DNA of 64,000 bases from Phycisphaerales bacterium (GTDB lineage: Bacteria > Planctomycetota > Phycisphaerae > Phycisphaerales > SM1A02), in assembly GCA_014238125.1 (NCBI GenBank), contig JABABS010000026.1:1-64000 (forward strand). The letters run 5' to 3'. Position numbers and translations under genes: made by a program. The notes beneath the pieces are model-generated. The model was not told where the DNA came from. It did not search any database and saw only the letters and a list, made by a program, of their open reading frames with translations. This document shows, piece by piece, positions 1 through 8,075 of this stretch (within the stretch, counting starts at the first letter, position 1; the number at the start of each line of letters is the position of its first letter).

Positions 1-446
1 GATCTGAACCGAGTTAAAATCATTTGACCAAATGCAGATTGGCCATTTGCAAGTCGAATACTTCGTAGTAGTTTTATTGCTTCTTGGGCAGCTGGGTCGC
101 CATACCCAGAAAACGAACCAAATGTAAGAACAGAACCCCTTCTGCGAGCTCGCACAACGAGCATTCTTCCAACATCTGGTTTTAATAATACAAATGCAGA
201 CGCCGCTTCCCTGGCAGCTTCATTGTGGTGTGGTCCAGTGAATGTTGCAACAGTAATTGCATACGTCGTTTTCCCTGATTCTGGATTTACAACCCTTGTC
301 GGTGTAGCTTCTTCCTCATATCCCCATTCAGAAAGATCTATTTGATCGATAACGGATGGTTTTTTCACTGGGGCGGGCTCAGGGCCACAGCAAACAAGCA
401 CAAGTGGGAGAAAAAAGGATACTAATAAAGAGAAAATTGATCTCAT
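1..446 (-). CDS. Lipoprotein, C-terminus missing (window edge)
   Basis: I translated this from the reverse strand; the ORF track omits it because it runs off the left edge. It starts MRSIFSLLVSFFLPLV and reaches a lipobox-like LVCCG, so it should be exported and lipidated. A Pro-rich linker follows (CGPEPAPVKKP). The region ITVATFTGPHHNEAAREAA, then a GRMLVVRARRRGSVLTFGSF strand pair and an AAQEAIKLLRSI helix, resembles the beta-alpha pattern of SPOR-like peptidoglycan-binding repeats. That assignment is only by pattern. An in-frame ATG three codons upstream (453-455) is an alternative start. It is divergent from the flgM-like gene. Confidence 0.7.
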   Translation of the reverse strand, partial: MRSIFSLLVSFFLPLVLVCCGPEPAPVKKPSVIDQIDLSEWGYEEEATPTRVVNPESGKTTYAITVATFTGPHHNEAAREAASAFVLLKPDVGRMLVVRARRRGSVLTFGSFSGYGDPAAQEAIKLLRSIRLANGQSAFGQMILTRFR

Positions 447-702
447 GGTGGTCATCGTAGCAGAGGAACCAATGTACAAAAGTCGCTGTTTTGAACCCCC
501 TTTTAGTGGTACTATCGGACTTTACGAAAACTCTGCATTTTTAAGCAAAGTTCAAGAAAAATCCTGTATTTATACGATAGATAAAAAGCGTCAAGTGTTA
601 GACTTGGTGGTCAATTTGACGCTGGTTACTGGTAAGTAGATAGGGAAGTGTTTGAAACAATTGGGCTGGCAATGAAACGCTGGTGTAAAACTTGAGGAAA
701 GT

Positions 703-721
703 CCAAGGCTACAAGTCTTGG
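703..721 (+). promoter_or_regulatory. Stem-loop in the flgM leader
   Basis: CCAAGGCT-ACA-AGTCTTGG forms an 8-bp stem (one G-U pair) with a 3-nt loop. It ends about four bases before the AAAGG that serves as ribosome binding site for the next gene, so it could affect translation initiation. There is no T-run, so it is not an obvious terminator. Confidence 0.4.
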
Positions 722-737
722 CACGAAAGGTATGAAT

Positions 738-1055
738 ATGTCTGAAATATCAGTCATCGGAAATGCGGCGGCGAATGCCGCTAGCCAAACTGCACCGACA
801 ACCGCCCCGGTGGAAGTGGTTGCTCCTGAAGCAACTACTGGGACGGTCGCGAGTAGCAATGTTGAAGCGGCGGCGACAACCGACCGAGTTGAATTCTCTG
901 AACACGCGCAGTTGCTTGAAAAAGTACATCAATTGCCAGAAGTTCGACAAGATAAAATTGACGCAATCAAAGATGCTATCGCTAACAATACCTATCTCAC
1001 CGGTGACAAGTTAGACGTCGCTGTCAACCGCATGGTTGATGAACTGATGGACTAA
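738..1055 (+). CDS. flgM: FlgM-like anti-sigma-28 factor
   Basis: A small acidic protein of 105 aa. The N-terminal half is Ala/Thr/Val-rich and probably disordered. The C-terminal half carries the FlgM signature: a VHQLPEVRQDKIDAIKDAI helix, then a NNTYLTGDKLDVAVNRMVDEL helix. FlgM binds and holds the flagellar sigma factor (sigma-28/FliA) until it is exported through the hook-basal body. I chose the second ATG (738) because AAAGG lies 7 nt upstream of it, whereas the first ATG (732) is only 1 nt from that site. No other flagellar gene is in the window, so flagellar genes are presumably elsewhere. The family call rests on the C-terminal motif alone. Confidence 0.8.
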   Translation: MSEISVIGNAAANAASQTAPTTAPVEVVAPEATTGTVASSNVEAAATTDRVEFSEHAQLLEKVHQLPEVRQDKIDAIKDAIANNTYLTGDKLDVAVNRMVDELMD

Positions 1056-1073
1056 CGGAACGGTAGGTTTCGA

Positions 1074-1526
1074 ATCAAAACAGGTTCTATTCAAAGTTTC
1101 GCCACTGCTTGTTCTGCAGTGGCGATCTTTTTTTGTGTTTCATGTAGTGGTGGACAGAAAAGCGGCGGTCCATCTCAAGTCAATTCTTGGGCGTATATAC
1201 CACGATCGGTAAAGGTGCATCCACTAAGTAGATTCGGTCAAGATGATATTATCATTCACGTTGTCTTTGAAGACGGAGACGGATTCGAGTGTCGAGCTAT
1301 TGGAACTTTAGAAGTAACACTTTCTCAAAGCACAATTGAAAACACTACCAAAACTATTGACCTTACAAATTCTCAGGAAAATCGAGAACGATTTGACAAA
1401 TTAACAAGAACATATCTCTTTCGATTCAACGAAGTACCAGATGATTTATCTAGTGTTAAGGTTACCGTTATGTTTTCCCATGATTCTGGTTCTACGCTGC
1501 GGGCAAACGGGCTTGTTGAAAAATAA
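1074..1526 (+). CDS. Putative lipoprotein with a probable non-ATG start
   Basis: The ORF track starts this at a GTG (1119), giving a signal sequence of only about eight residues before the Cys of FFCVSCSGG. The same frame is open back to the flgM stop. Upstream it reads IKTGSIQSFATACSAVAIFFCVSC, a proper lipoprotein signal with a Lys. GGTAGG sits 6 nt before an ATC codon at 1074, so ATC (or ATT at 1089) may be the real start. The mature part of about 110 aa is beta-rich by eye and unrecognised. It sits 18 bp after flgM and may be co-transcribed. The imperfect palindrome AAAACATGCCCGCGGGTTGTTTT after the stop could act as a terminator. Confidence 0.55.
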   Translation: MKTGSIQSFATACSAVAIFFCVSCSGGQKSGGPSQVNSWAYIPRSVKVHPLSRFGQDDIIIHVVFEDGDGFECRAIGTLEVTLSQSTIENTTKTIDLTNSQENRERFDKLTRTYLFRFNEVPDDLSSVKVTVMFSHDSGSTLRANGLVEK

Positions 1527-1679
1527 AAACATGCCCGCGGGTTGTTTTAAACCGGTGCATTAGAAACGAGGCTGGTGGCATGTCGTTCAGGTGTCGTCGG
1601 GGCGTGTCCAAAAAATTAACCCAAACTTCAAGGGCTTAGATATAGAGAGTGTTCAGCAACCTCATCCCAAATAGCGGAA

Positions 1680-2555
1680 TCAATGTGATGCGCTTGGATG
1701 CCAAATTGTCTTCATTTCAACAAATGGCTCAATAGCCCATGGTGATGCGCAAAGTCTAGCGTCATACCAATTTGCATCTTTAAGCGTAGAAAAACAAACT
1801 CGTTTTATGCTGTCAGCTGCACCAACCTCGATAATAACACGCTCCTTCTTGCTCAAGCCAGCAGCGCTTACGCTTGCCACTTGGCGATGGTCTGCTATTT
1901 GTTCAATAATGTCCAGTCGCTTACCTGTCAACAAATTGATCGCGCCTGCGGGAACGTCCGAGGTTTGGCACACTTCTCCAAAGATTGCTGTTGGAATTGG
2001 GTGTTTCTGCGAACCAAGGGCAATAACAGTATTGCCCGCACAAAGAGGCGCGGCAATAAGAGTAATTAACCCCAACAAAGATGGTTCATCTGGTGCAACC
2101 ACGCAGGTCACACCTTGCGAAACAGGAACTGTAAAGTTATAAAAACTAGACGCAACCGGATTTTGACAACCCAATACCTGTTGGTATTTATCAGTCCAAC
2201 CAGCGAAACAAACTAAGCGATCAACCGAAGCGTCAACCTCTTTTCTCGCTGCAGCGATCGTCACCTCACTTGTCACACAAATAGCTGCTGCAAACTCCTC
2301 TCGTCTTCCTTCAAGCATCTCAGCCATCCGATAGAGAATTTGTCCTCGCAAATATCCTGTTATGCCAGACCAAGATGGAACTGTTTTTGCTGCTACTTCC
2401 ACTGCTTCGCGAAAATCTTTTCGTGAAGCGTGACAAATATGCGCGGCGGTATCACCTTTGCGATCCTGAATTGGAATAGAACGACCAGATTCGGTGCGCG
2501 GAAATTTTCCGCCGATGTACAACTTGTATGTTTTTGGAACTGTAAGTCTACTCAT
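1680..2555 (-). CDS. Truncated aldehyde dehydrogenase-like protein without catalytic domain (ALDH16 second-domain-like)
   Basis: 291 aa, about 60 percent of a normal ALDH. The N-terminal part aligns with ALDHs (YIGGKFPRTESGRS; AVEVAAKTVPSWSGITGYLRGQILYRMAEML; GAINLLTGKR). The catalytic-domain features are missing: there is no GQxC cysteine and no ELGGKS glutamate (the position reads VIIEVGAADS), and the chain ends MKTIWHPSASH. It follows the full-length ALDH by 15 bp. In ALDH16 enzymes a second, non-catalytic ALDH-like domain follows the catalytic one in a single chain of roughly 800 residues; here the two parts would be separate genes. A structural or oligomerisation role for the ALDH is inference. 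Confidence 0.7.
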   Translation of the reverse strand: MSRLTVPKTYKLYIGGKFPRTESGRSIPIQDRKGDTAAHICHASRKDFREAVEVAAKTVPSWSGITGYLRGQILYRMAEMLEGRREEFAAAICVTSEVTIAAARKEVDASVDRLVCFAGWTDKYQQVLGCQNPVASSFYNFTVPVSQGVTCVVAPDEPSLLGLITLIAAPLCAGNTVIALGSQKHPIPTAIFGEVCQTSDVPAGAINLLTGKRLDIIEQIADHRQVASVSAAGLSKKERVIIEVGAADSIKRVCFSTLKDANWYDARLCASPWAIEPFVEMKTIWHPSASH

Positions 2556-2570
2556 TTATCTATCCTTCAA

Positions 2571-4034
2571 TTACACGAGTTTGACATAGGGCTTCAACCC
2601 TTGCATGCCACCCTCTCGTCCAAAACCAGATTCCTTGAAACCACCAAACGGTGATGCTGCATCAAATTGGTTATAACTATTACACCAAACGATGCCTGCA
2701 TCTAAACGTTTCGCAACCTCGAACACCTTGGACCCTTTGTCTGTCCAGACACCTGCCGCCAAACCATACGGCGTGTTGTTTGCCCTAGCAATTGCTTCCT
2801 CTGGAGTTCGAAATGTCATCACTGACAAAACGGGGCCAAATATTTCTTCTCTTGCAATTGTATGGCTTGGTTGAATATCGGTGAAAAAACAAGGATTACA
2901 CCAATTTCCTTTTGATGGCAATTGTTGGTTGTTCGCTTCATGCAGTTGCCCACCTTCTGCAACACCCGTCTTAATATACTGTTTAATTGTCTGTAATTGT
3001 TGGTGTGAATTAATTGCACCAACGTCCGTGTTTTTATCCATCGGATCACCAACTCGCAATGATTTCATTCGGTGCGCAAGTTTGTGGATCACCTCTTCTA
3101 AAATTGGTTCTTCCACAAACAGGCGTGAGCCCGCGCAGCAAACGTGTCCTTGGTTGAAATAGATTCCTGAGACAATGGCCTCAACCGCTTGGTCAATGGC
3201 GGCATCAGCAAAAATAATGTTTGCGCTTTTTCCACCAAGTTCAAGTGTGAGTCGCTTACCGGTTCCAGCAGAATTACGCATCAACGTTTTTCCAACATCG
3301 GTTGATCCTGTAAATGCGAGTTTATTTATTGCTTTATGTTCTGCTAAGTATTTTCCCGTATCTCCAGCGCCGGTCACAATGTTGATCACGCCATCTGGCA
3401 ACTCTACCTCTTGTAACACTTCAGCCAGTCGAAGAGCGGTTAGTGAAGTAGTTTCAGCCGGCTTTAGGATGCATGTGTTTCCACAAGCAATTGCTGGGGC
3501 TAGTTTCCATGCGGCCATCATCAGTGGAAAATTCCAAGGAATAATTTGTCCACAAACACCTATTGGTTGCACGCTACGACCTGGAAAAGCATATTCCAAT
3601 TTGTCTGCCCAGCCAGCGCAGTAGAAGAAGTGTTGCGCAACAAGTGGAATATCCACATCACGAGATTCTTTAATTGGCTTGCCGCCATCAAGGGTTTCGA
3701 GAACTGCAAACTCTCTTGCGCGTTCTTGGATACGCCTTGCGATTCGATATAAATATTTTGCGCGCTCAGATCCAGCAAGTTTCGACCACTTGGGCAATGC
3801 TTTTTTTGCTGCAAGAACAGCAGCATTTACATCCGCCGCTCCAGCGGTTGCAATGTTCGCGAGTTTTTCATCAGTTGCGGGGTTTGTTGTTGTAAACCAC
3901 TTTCGAGATTTGGGAGAAACAAACTTACCATCAATAAACAATTTGTTGGTTTCTTCGATTGAAATAGGAAATCGCTCGGGCGCCGCGCTATATTCCCACC
4001 CAGAGGGCGGTTTTGTTGTTGTTTCAGTCACCAT
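2571..4034 (-). CDS. NAD(P)-dependent aldehyde dehydrogenase
   Basis: 487 aa, normal full ALDH length. It oxidises an aldehyde to the acid. Visible motifs are the cofactor-binding GQIIPWNFP with ILKPAETT, the FTGSTDVGK loop, the general base Glu in LELGGKSANI, the catalytic Cys in FNQGHVCCAGSR, and EEIFGPVLSV. The start codon abuts the deoC stop with no gap, so the two are probably co-translated. The product of DeoC is acetaldehyde, which makes this the likely acetaldehyde dehydrogenase of deoxyribose breakdown. That substrate assignment is from context. The following gene is a partial ALDH homologue. Confidence 0.9.
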   Translation of the reverse strand: MVTETTTKPPSGWEYSAAPERFPISIEETNKLFIDGKFVSPKSRKWFTTTNPATDEKLANIATAGAADVNAAVLAAKKALPKWSKLAGSERAKYLYRIARRIQERAREFAVLETLDGGKPIKESRDVDIPLVAQHFFYCAGWADKLEYAFPGRSVQPIGVCGQIIPWNFPLMMAAWKLAPAIACGNTCILKPAETTSLTALRLAEVLQEVELPDGVINIVTGAGDTGKYLAEHKAINKLAFTGSTDVGKTLMRNSAGTGKRLTLELGGKSANIIFADAAIDQAVEAIVSGIYFNQGHVCCAGSRLFVEEPILEEVIHKLAHRMKSLRVGDPMDKNTDVGAINSHQQLQTIKQYIKTGVAEGGQLHEANNQQLPSKGNWCNPCFFTDIQPSHTIAREEIFGPVLSVMTFRTPEEAIARANNTPYGLAAGVWTDKGSKVFEVAKRLDAGIVWCNSYNQFDAASPFGGFKESGFGREGGMQGLKPYVKLV

Positions 4035-4946
4035 TTATGCCTCGCTAAAATCAAAGTTTGCGGCGTATCGCCCAGTGTGTTGCCTTACAAGTTGCCGCAG
4101 AACATCATTGGCAAGACTTGAAGCACCAAATCGAAAGAGTGTGGGTGTAAGCCAATCGTTTCCAAGAGTTTCTTTTACCATGACTAGGTAATGCAGTGAC
4201 TGCTTTGCACTGCGAATGCCACCAGCTGGTTTCATACCAATCCGCACGCCGGTTTTGTCAAAGTACGATTGAATTGCGTCAAGCATGACGAGGGTAACTG
4301 GCATCGTCGCCGCAGGGCTCACCTTGCCTGTCGATGTTTTAATAAAAACTTCACCATCGGCAATCGGTCCGGCAGACGCTGCTGCTTCGATCGCAAGATC
4401 AGACGCAATGCGAATGTTTTCTAAAGTTTCAAGTTCGCCCGTTTCAAGAATTATCTTTAGATGGGCACCGCCACAAGCAATACGAACTTGTTTGATTTCA
4501 TCTGCCACTTCTGCGTAATGCCCAGATAGGAATGCACCACGGTTAATCACCATGTCTATTTCATCTGCACCTGCTTCAACAGCCTTTGTTACATCGTCGA
4601 TACGAACAGAAAGTGGATATTGACCGCTTGGAAAACCGGTTGCAACCGAAGCGACTTTTACTCCCGAGCCTTCTAGAGCTTGTTTTGCTATTATCACAAG
4701 ACTCGGATACACACAAACCGCGGCAACCGATGGAATAGGTGGTGTTATTTCACCCTCCCAAGGCGTGATTGCTTTTCGACAAAGTGAACGAACTTTTTCA
4801 TCTGAATCCTTACCCTCAAGCGTTGTCAAATCAATCATTGACAAAGCCAGGCGTAAACCCTGTGTTTTTGATTCGGTTTTTATTGATCTACGGGTAAACG
4901 AGTAAGCCCGTTGTTCAACCATCACAGTGTCAACCTGTCGTCGCAT
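4035..4946 (-). CDS. deoC: Deoxyribose-phosphate aldolase
   Basis: 303 aa, class I aldolase. It cleaves 2-deoxyribose-5-phosphate to glyceraldehyde-3-phosphate and acetaldehyde in deoxynucleoside catabolism. Family segments are AAVCVYPSLVIIAKQAL, ATGFPSGQ, AGADEIDMVINRGAFLSG, KIILETGELE, the Schiff-base Lys region EVFIKTSTGKV, and GMKPAGGIRS. The N-terminal 40 residues (Arg/Lys rich, VMVEQRAYSFTRRS) exceed the short bacterial form and match the longer eukaryote-like type. An internal start is possible. It is first in a three-gene run with the ALDH and ALDH-like genes. Confidence 0.93.
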   Translation of the reverse strand: MRRQVDTVMVEQRAYSFTRRSIKTESKTQGLRLALSMIDLTTLEGKDSDEKVRSLCRKAITPWEGEITPPIPSVAAVCVYPSLVIIAKQALEGSGVKVASVATGFPSGQYPLSVRIDDVTKAVEAGADEIDMVINRGAFLSGHYAEVADEIKQVRIACGGAHLKIILETGELETLENIRIASDLAIEAAASAGPIADGEVFIKTSTGKVSPAATMPVTLVMLDAIQSYFDKTGVRIGMKPAGGIRSAKQSLHYLVMVKETLGNDWLTPTLFRFGASSLANDVLRQLVRQHTGRYAANFDFSEA

Positions 4947-5004
4947 AAATAGTATTGTACCTTACCCCCGCAAAAAACAAACAAATGCCTTAGATCCGAA
5001 ACTG

Positions 5005-5208
5005 TTAGTCTTGATGCCCGCGTTTTGAAGGCATAATGCTCACAAGAACAACTCCTGCGAAAAACAAAAACATCAACCCAAACCCCATCCACGCGGCTGG
5101 ACCTTTGCGGATGTTTGGTGTTGGGGGAATAGCCGCCGAAGCAGCGATGGTTTCAAGAACAAGGGTGCTACACACAAATGTAGTCAATAGTGTTTGTAAT
5201 CGTCGCAT
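5005..5208 (-). CDS. Small exported or membrane protein, unrecognised
   Basis: 67 aa if started at MRRLQTLL, which lies 16 bp after the metF stop. The longer ORF-track version would overlap metF. It has an N-terminal hydrophobic signal-like stretch (LLTTFVCSTLVLETIAASAA), a short PPTPNIRKGPAAW linker, one transmembrane helix (MGFGLMFLFFAGVVLVSIM) and a charged tail PSKRGHQD. I do not recognise a named family. Translation after metF suggests the same transcript, but no functional link is evident. Confidence 0.6.
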   Translation of the reverse strand: MRRLQTLLTTFVCSTLVLETIAASAAIPPTPNIRKGPAAWMGFGLMFLFFAGVVLVSIMPSKRGHQD

Positions 5209-5224
5209 ATGCAAAGGATACCAA

Positions 5225-6115
5225 CTAGGTAGAGGTTCGGAGGCGAGCACCTGTATGGGCACCTAGAGAGCGAAATATTTCTTCAGTGGCCGCCGATTGA
5301 TTCATCGTGTAAAAGTGGATGCCTCGAACGCTATGATCAAGCAAGTCGCTGCATTGCTCGGTTGCCCATTGAACTCCAATTTGCCTTACTGATTCGGGGT
5401 CATCTTGAAATTTGTATAGTCGTTTCAGAAGTTTCGCTGGAAAATTAGTCCCTCCTGCAAGATCAGCCATTCGTTTCATACTCGAAATCGAAGTGATTGG
5501 CATAATTCCAGCGATAATCGGAACGTGGATGTTGTATAACTCGCACCGATCACACCAATCTAAAAAAGCAGAGTTGTCAAAAAACAACTGAGAACAAATC
5601 CAATCTGCACCAGAATCTACCTTGGCTTTTAGGTGATCAAGTTGTACAAGTCGATTTGGTGTCTCTGGGTGACCCTCTGGAAAACCCGCTACACAAATAC
5701 CAAACTTTTTTTCTCCAAATGCTTTTATGTGTGCAACAAGATCTGCAGCAAATGCAAAGTCACTTGTTACATCCCCATCACTTGGGCTGTCTCCGCGTAT
5801 CGCCAAAATATTATCAACTCCAGCCTCTGCATAACCGCGGAGAATGTTATTTATTTCTTTTTTGTTGTGACCAACACATGTGAGGTGGGGTATTGGGTCA
5901 AGCTTTGTTTTTGATGCTAAATGTTGTACAAGCGCGTGTGTTTTCTCTCTTGTCGAACCACCTGCACCATAAGTAACCGAAACAAACGAAGGTTCGAGGA
6001 TTTCAAACGAGTGCATTCGTTCAAGTAATATTTCCCAGCCATTTTCACTCTTTGGTGGAAAAAATTCAAAAGAGAAAATAGTGTTGTCTCTTTGAAAAAT
6101 TTCTAAAACATGCAT
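5225..6115 (-). CDS. metF: 5,10-methylenetetrahydrofolate reductase
   Basis: 296 aa, the usual bacterial length. This FAD enzyme reduces methylene-THF to 5-methyl-THF, the methyl donor for methionine synthesis. The family start SFEFFPPKSENGWE, the VSVTYGAGGSTREKT segment, HLTCVGHNKKEI, ILAIRGDSP, VAGFPEGHPE and the flavin-site region ICSQLFFDNSAFLDW are all present. It lies downstream of yggS on the minus strand with a gap of about 140 bp, followed at once by a 67-aa membrane protein. No clear ribosome binding site precedes the chosen ATG. Confidence 0.95.
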   Translation of the reverse strand: MHVLEIFQRDNTIFSFEFFPPKSENGWEILLERMHSFEILEPSFVSVTYGAGGSTREKTHALVQHLASKTKLDPIPHLTCVGHNKKEINNILRGYAEAGVDNILAIRGDSPSDGDVTSDFAFAADLVAHIKAFGEKKFGICVAGFPEGHPETPNRLVQLDHLKAKVDSGADWICSQLFFDNSAFLDWCDRCELYNIHVPIIAGIMPITSISSMKRMADLAGGTNFPAKLLKRLYKFQDDPESVRQIGVQWATEQCSDLLDHSVRGIHFYTMNQSAATEEIFRSLGAHTGARLRTST

Positions 6116-6256
6116 CGAGATAGGGTATCAAGTAATTGGCAGGAATGACGAGAAGTCCTTACGTTTTAGAAAAACAACACGTCGGAGTGTTCCTGTAGGC
6201 GTTGGGTTTTTTGTGTTTATCACTCAAACAACTTGCAAAGAAAGTGGTGATTTGCG

Positions 6257-7033
6257 TTAATTGGATTCCGCGCACTTGGCAGAAGTCTCGTCACAAACTT
6301 CATTTGGACTACCAAAAAGCGCTGTTCCAACACGCACAATGTTCGCTCCGCATTCGATTGCAACTTCAAAATCGTTGGACATACCCATAGAAAGAACATT
6401 AAACCGTGAATCAACCTCTGTAGAAATTTTGATTTCTTCAAAAATTTCTTGACACCTCGTAAACACTGGTCGCGCTTCTTGCGGATTTTCAAAAAATGGA
6501 GCCATGCACATCATGCCCCTTGGAATCACATTTGGCATTGTGTCAATTTGATCCAAAATGTGGGTCACTGCAGCTGGTGCAACCCCCGATTTGGTTCTTT
6601 CGCCACTCACATTTACCTGCACCAATACTTCTACGGTTAACTTTTTTTTCTCTGCTGACTCTTGAATTTCTTCGGCAAGCCGTAAAGAATCCAAAGAGTG
6701 CACCAATCTCGCAATAGGCAACACCCTTCTGCACTTGTTTCGCTGAAGGTGCCCTATAAAGTGCCAACGAATAGCGTCGGTTTGTTTCAATTCGCCAATT
6801 TCACTTCGACGGTCAATGTACTCTTTGACCTGCGCATCAAGTTGAGTAAAGTGTTGCACGCGGCTTTCACCAAAATCAACGTGCCCAATTTCGAGAAGTT
6901 GACGTACTTCATCCATTGATGCGTGTTTCGTCACCGCAACAAGGTGAATATCTTCAGGTTTTCGGTTAGAACGAATTGCAGCGTCGGCTATTCGTTGTTT
7001 TACGGATTCATATCTTTGCTTAATCGTTGTCAC
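6257..7033 (-). CDS. yggS: YggS-family PLP homeostasis protein
   Basis: 258 aa from a GTG start. I chose the GTG because AGGAGGGG lies 5 nt upstream; the ATG in the ORF track (7064) lacks such a site. The protein is a single-domain PLP-binding TIM barrel of the alanine racemase N-terminal type. It shows the PLP Lys in LVAVTKHASMDEVRQL, then DFGESRVQHF, WHFIGHLQRNKCR, HSLDSLRLAEEI, LVQVNVSGERTKSG and the phosphate-binding LSMGMSNDFEVAIECGANIVRVGTALFG. The family balances pyridoxal phosphate and amino/keto acid pools and has no racemase activity. It starts 40 bp after sucD ends. Confidence 0.93.
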   Translation of the reverse strand: MTTIKQRYESVKQRIADAAIRSNRKPEDIHLVAVTKHASMDEVRQLLEIGHVDFGESRVQHFTQLDAQVKEYIDRRSEIGELKQTDAIRWHFIGHLQRNKCRRVLPIARLVHSLDSLRLAEEIQESAEKKKLTVEVLVQVNVSGERTKSGVAPAAVTHILDQIDTMPNVIPRGMMCMAPFFENPQEARPVFTRCQEIFEEIKISTEVDSRFNVLSMGMSNDFEVAIECGANIVRVGTALFGSPNEVCDETSAKCAESN

Positions 7034-7072
7034 ACATTCCCCTCCTTGGGAGTTGATATACAGCATACAGGC

Positions 7073-8029
7073 TTAACAGGCGTTTGCGGTGACACTAAGC
7101 GCCTCAGCTGTCATCGAGCCAATTTCGGCAGGGCTATCAGCGACCAACACGCCGTTAGATCGAAGCGATTCCATCTTTGCAATAGCAGTATCATCGCTCC
7201 CGCCAATAATGGCGCCAGCGTGCCCCATTCGCTTTCCTTTTGGTGCGGTTCGGCCTGCAATGAAGGAAACAACAGGTTTAGTCATGTTGTCTTTCGCCCA
7301 TTTTCCTGCATTGGTTTCATCAGATCCGCCAATTTCACCAATCATCACTACTGCGTCCGTTTCATCGTCACCATTAAAACGATTTAATAGTTCGATAAAA
7401 TTTTCACCCTTGACGGGATCTCCGCCAATACCAATACATGTTGATTGTCCAATTCCAAGAATACTTGTTTGCCAAACCGCTTCGTATGTCAGTGTGCCCG
7501 ATCGGCTAATAATGCCAACACTCTTTCCCGATGGAGCATCACAAGGAGCGGTGTGGATATAACCGGGCATGATGCCAATCTTGCAACCATTTTCAAAAAT
7601 TGCACTTGATCCCTCTCCACTTGTTTTCTTTCCTGGAGTGATGATCCCGGGGCAGTTTGGTCCAATGAGAACTGAATCTGGATATTTTTTCAAATTCTCT
7701 TTCACTCGCATCATGTCTACAGTGGGAATGCCCTCGGTGATTGCACAAATCACAGAAATACCTGCAGCAGCAGCCTCTAATATCGAATCAGCTGCAAACG
7801 GTGGCGGAACAAAAATCATCGTGGCAGTCGCCCCGGTTTCTTTAATGGCTTCAGAAACGGTGTTAAAAACAGGAAGCCCGTTTGCATCCTTTTGATTACC
7901 TTTTCCAGGCGTCACGCCCCCAACCATTTTCGTGCCATAGTCAAGACAACCTTTCGTATGAAATGCGCCTGCTGAACCTGTTATTCCCTGACAAATGACC
8001 GTTGTGTCACTGTTAATTAAAATTGCCAT
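7073..8029 (-). CDS. sucD: Succinyl-CoA ligase (ADP/GDP-forming), alpha subunit
   Basis: 318 aa, longer than the roughly 290 aa typical of the family. SucD binds CoA and carries the phosphohistidine; together with SucC it interconverts succinyl-CoA and succinate in the TCA cycle. Motifs are [84 protein letters not shown] and the active-site His in [12 protein letters not shown]. Two short insertions flank the usual KIGIMPGHIH region (here [10 protein letters not shown]). The sucC partner is not adjacent. GGAG precedes the ATG. It is divergent from purM with under 70 bp between start codons. Confidence 0.95.
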   Translation of the reverse strand: MAILINSDTTVICQGITGSAGAFHTKGCLDYGTKMVGGVTPGKGNQKDANGLPVFNTVSEAIKETGATATMIFVPPPFAADSILEAAAAGISVICAITEGIPTVDMMRVKENLKKYPDSVLIGPNCPGIITPGKKTSGEGSSAIFENGCKIGIMPGYIHTAPCDAPSGKSVGIISRSGTLTYEAVWQTSILGIGQSTCIGIGGDPVKGENFIELLNRFNGDDETDAVVMIGEIGGSDETNAGKWAKDNMTKPVVSFIAGRTAPKGKRMGHAGAIIGGSDDTAIAKMESLRSNGVLVADSPAEIGSMTAEALSVTANAC

Positions 8030-8075
8030 GCTTTACTCCAAATTAGAGTCCACAGGATACCGCCAAGTGCCAGTA

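Noticed and set aside
445-639. 64-aa plus-strand ORF in the leader of flgM
   Set aside because: It overlaps the start of the reverse-strand lipoprotein, has no ribosome binding site and no protein-like features.
694-704. GAGGAAAGTCC, the conserved core motif of bacterial RNase P RNA
   Set aside because: Only this segment fits. The sequence soon enters the flgM coding frame and lacks the downstream conserved parts and length of RNase P RNA.
719-731. TTGGCACGA resembling a sigma-54 -24 element before flgM
   Set aside because: The -12 GC element is missing at the right distance and the start codon follows within a few bases.
1527-1679. Frameshifted remainder of the ALDH-like gene
   Set aside because: The reverse-strand sequence after the stop has stops in the frames I read and no ALDH catalytic motifs, so the short protein appears to be a natural form.
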